Shown here piece after piece: positions 18,074-19,758 of a DNA stretch of 19,758 nt (within the stretch, counting starts at the first letter, position 1; the number at the start of each line of letters is the position of its first letter). Under the pieces are notes generated by a model. That model was not told where the DNA came from. It saw only the letters and a list, made by a program, of their open reading frames with translations, and ran no database searches. Source of the DNA: Paracamarosporium sp. OC-R06-R3. Lineage: Eukaryota; Ascomycota; Dothideomycetes; Pleosporales; Didymosphaeriaceae. The position numbers were made by a program, and so were the translations under genes. Where the stretch lies: contig JACVRA010000676.1 in NCBI GenBank assembly GCA_019828545.1, forward strand, positions 1 through 19,758, in the 5' to 3' direction.

Positions 18074-18653
18074 ATGCAGCGCATTGCTACAGACAGAGCG
18101 CCATATGCTGCGATCCCATTGCATTCACAGGCGGTCGTCTTCAATAATGTTGTATACACGAGTGGCCAACTAGGTATTGATCCTGCGGTTGGAAAACTAG
18201 TTGAGGGAACTATTCAGGACCGTGTGGTGAGTCCATATATCTGTCTTGAATTGCTGCGGCAAGTTCGTTTTCGACATTGTCCAACAATTTCCTGCCAACA
18301 GCGACATTGCACTGCCATCGATATGAGACAAGTTTGCGACCGCTGACCCCTTCCATAGGCTCAAGCTCTAAAGAACATCAAGGCTGTTCTTGAAGCTGCT
18401 GGATCTAGCATGCAGAAAGTGTTGCGTGTCACTATCTGGGTGACAGATGCTGCGGATATTCCTCTGATGAATGAAGAATATATGAGATATTTTCAGGACC
18501 CGAAGCCGGTAAGTCTTGTGAAATCACGAGAAAGGTGCAGAACGGAACACGTCTCTAACCAAGCCTTTCAATGTCCAGGTACGCGCTTGCGTTGTTGTGA
18601 AGGAATTGGCCTTGGGGACTGATGTGGAATTAGAGGCTACTGCTTGGATATAA
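18074..18653 (+). CDS. RidA/YjgF/YER057c/UK114 family imine/enamine deaminase, 125 aa, two introns
   Basis: Exons 18074-18226, 18359-18508 and 18579-18653; introns of 132 and 70 bp, both phase 0, the second with a CTAAC branch point. It hydrolyses reactive enamine/imine intermediates such as those released by PLP enzymes or amine oxidation, giving 2-oxo acids and ammonia. Hallmarks: VVYTSGQLGIDP (about 26-37), AQALKNIKAVLEAAGSS, the catalytic-type arginine R103 in KPVRACVVV, and E120 in VELEATAW. Length matches the family (120-130 aa). The small trimeric proteins are cytosolic or mitochondrial; no presequence is evident. Its place beside an aminotransferase pathway argues for local detoxification or an enzymatic step. 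It ends about 80 bp from the right-hand transposon. Confidence 0.95.
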
Positions 18654-18733
18654 GGGTTGTTTTTAAGGTAATAAGGGATTTATTTTTATTTGATTTGGCA
18701 TTATTGTACTATCAAGTTATCTATCCACCTTCA

Positions 18734-19267
18734 ACGTACATCACGGGCGAGTGGCCGGGCGTGCCAAGCCCCCACTAAAGTCTATACTATACACGATAGT
18801 ACAGAATCACTATGAATCACTATGAAAAATCGTAATAGTACAATCTACGTAGAATCTACTTCTACAGGCTGCTTGCAAGTTGTTCTGTTGTGCCCAGGCT
18901 GGCCGCAGCGTCCACAGCGCCATTGAGTCAATTCGCCTCCATCAGCGCGCGCCCTCTTCTTCGCCTTCTTCCCATTACTACGCGCTGCAAAGTCCTTTAG
19001 AGTGGCTAGCCGTAGGTCTTTCTTAGCTGTTAGAACTCCCTTACGCTGTACACGCTTTCTTTTATGCGATTTACGTCACGTGGCGGCCTCGTTAGCAGCT
19101 TAAAGCTTAGCGTTACGCTTAATTATTAAAACTATAGAATGCGCTATTATTGCTGCACCTTTGTTAAACTTTTTAAGCGCCTCTACTATTAAAGTTAGTG
19201 AACTATCTCTATGCCTCTAAATCCTCTCCTTTAGAAGCTTTAATTGCGACCTAAATTCTAGGGTGTT
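18734..19267 (-). mobile_element. Family B pogo-type element, 3' half, inverted copy at the right edge of the island
   Basis: The reverse complement matches 3499-3905 through the zinc knuckle (CGRCGQPGHNRTTC), the stop and the terminus, and matches 185-333 further upstream. It ends at 18734 (ACGTAC). The flanking dinucleotide is CA, not TA. The transposase is dead: TAA at 19102-19100 replaces CAA, TGA at 19078-19076 replaces CGA, and TAG at 19219-19217 stands for an expected CAG, all C-to-T changes. It lacks the 17-bp tandem duplication of the left copies, so it came from another insertion event. The N-terminal half is absent; homology ends where the repeat module at 19268 begins. Confidence 0.85.
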
Positions 19268-19330
19268 ACTAGGCTGGCGAATGGGTAGGGGTTGGGTTAG
19301 GGTAGGGGTCTTACGTAAGGCTACCTAACT
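19268..19330. repeat. Unmutated module of the long inverted repeat; G-rich
   Basis: About 63 bp align with 2421-2483 at the centre of the AT-rich palindrome, with all differences C/T or G/A, so this is an unmutated relative. Five runs of three or more G at 19283-19308, including GGGTTAGGG, could form a G-quadruplex. The left edge abuts the transposase relic. Confidence 0.6.
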
Positions 19331-19758
19331 GTTACGGGGCGAACTACGTACCTGGTCTAATCCGTACTAAGGCAGTAGGGTTTACTCGTAGCAGGGCCCG
19401 TGGGGCTTTAGTAATAGAAAGCGGTTTGGCAATAAAGGTTGTTAAGCTCTAATTAAGTATTGAAGATACTTAACAATGTATTAAGAGAAGACTGATTGTT
19501 CTTTGTATAGAAGAAGTGCTTACAATTTAGATAACTAAGATACAATTTGAGTTGACTACGAAGAGTAGGAAAAGTATAGAGATCCTTCTAGACTATATAC
19601 TAGTCGTCCCATTCTTTAATCTTGTCTTAATTGGTCTCTGCTCTCTTTGCTCTAGGAGAGCGCCCTAAGCGCTCTCTTGTATCGGCGCAGGTAGTCAAAG
19701 GTCTGTGCTAGGTGTGCTCCGGGCAGAGGTATATGGGAGTGCGTGATAAGAGGTGAAC
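19331..19758. other. Unclassified repeat-like sequence, possibly LTR-derived
   Basis: No coding region seen. TGTTAAG near 19439 and CTTAACA near 19470 are inverted, enclosing a hairpin TAAGTAT/ATACTTA. A TG start and the look of the following 300 bp recall a Copia-type LTR, but no second LTR or coding domain lies in the window, so this is a guess. Confidence 0.25.

Noticed and set aside
3906..18733. A Starship-type giant transposon carrying the cluster
   Set aside because: No tyrosine-recombinase (DUF3435) captain, no Starship accessory genes and no matching terminal direct repeats are visible; the flanks are pogo-type fragments.
3499..19267. A functional composite transposon made of the two inverted family B copies
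   Set aside because: The copies are of different subfamilies, both lack their N-terminal halves, carry stop codons or insertions, and the right flank lacks an intact TA duplication.

Overview
This is a nuclear segment of a filamentous ascomycete (Pezizomycotina). The evidence is short introns (54-139 bp) with GT/AG ends and CTRAY-type branch points, a Zn2Cys6 regulator, fungal transporter families, fungal pogo-type DDE transposons, and AT-saturated repeats whose differences are all C-to-T or G-to-A, as expected from repeat-induced point mutation (RIP). I cannot place it to genus.

Left flank (1-3905): an AT-rich nest of dead DNA transposons. Position 1 opens in the mutated 3' end of a pogo-type copy (family B). 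A second family B copy follows (about 185-333 and 3499-3905). It is split by a complete 3.16 kb element of another pogo-type family (family A, 334-3496, reverse strand, TA target duplication, long terminal inverted repeats). Family A is itself split by a long near-palindrome of about 1.0 kb. RIP is saturated up to about 3200 and almost absent from about 3240 onward, inside one and the same element.

Gene island (3906-18733): eight genes of normal composition, most in alternating orientation. They are a classical SDR (+), a putative Fe(II)/2-oxoglutarate dioxygenase (+), an amino-acid permease (-), a class III PLP aminotransferase resembling ornithine aminotransferase (+), an MFS transporter (-), a Zn2Cys6 transcription factor (+), a ketopantoate-reductase-like enzyme (-) and a RidA/YjgF imine deaminase (+). 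Three head-to-head promoters join permease/aminotransferase, MFS/regulator and reductase/RidA. I spliced the dioxygenase, aminotransferase, MFS, regulator, reductase and RidA genes by hand; every model keeps frame and gives a full-length protein for its family.

Taken together the island looks like a regulated pathway for an amino compound, with no PKS, NRPS, terpene or RiPP core gene. It has uptake, hydroxylation, alcohol/ketone redox, transamination, enamine/imine clearance, 2-oxo-acid-type reduction, export and a local regulator. Substrate and direction (catabolic or biosynthetic) cannot be read from sequence. CCG/CGG half-sites are clustered in every promoter region, with exact CCG-N5-CCG sites upstream of the regulator and between reductase and RidA.

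Right flank (18734-19758): a family B 3' half in the opposite orientation, so the island is bracketed by inverted copies of one transposon family. It is followed by an unmutated piece of the palindromic repeat and by unclassified repeat-like DNA to the window end.
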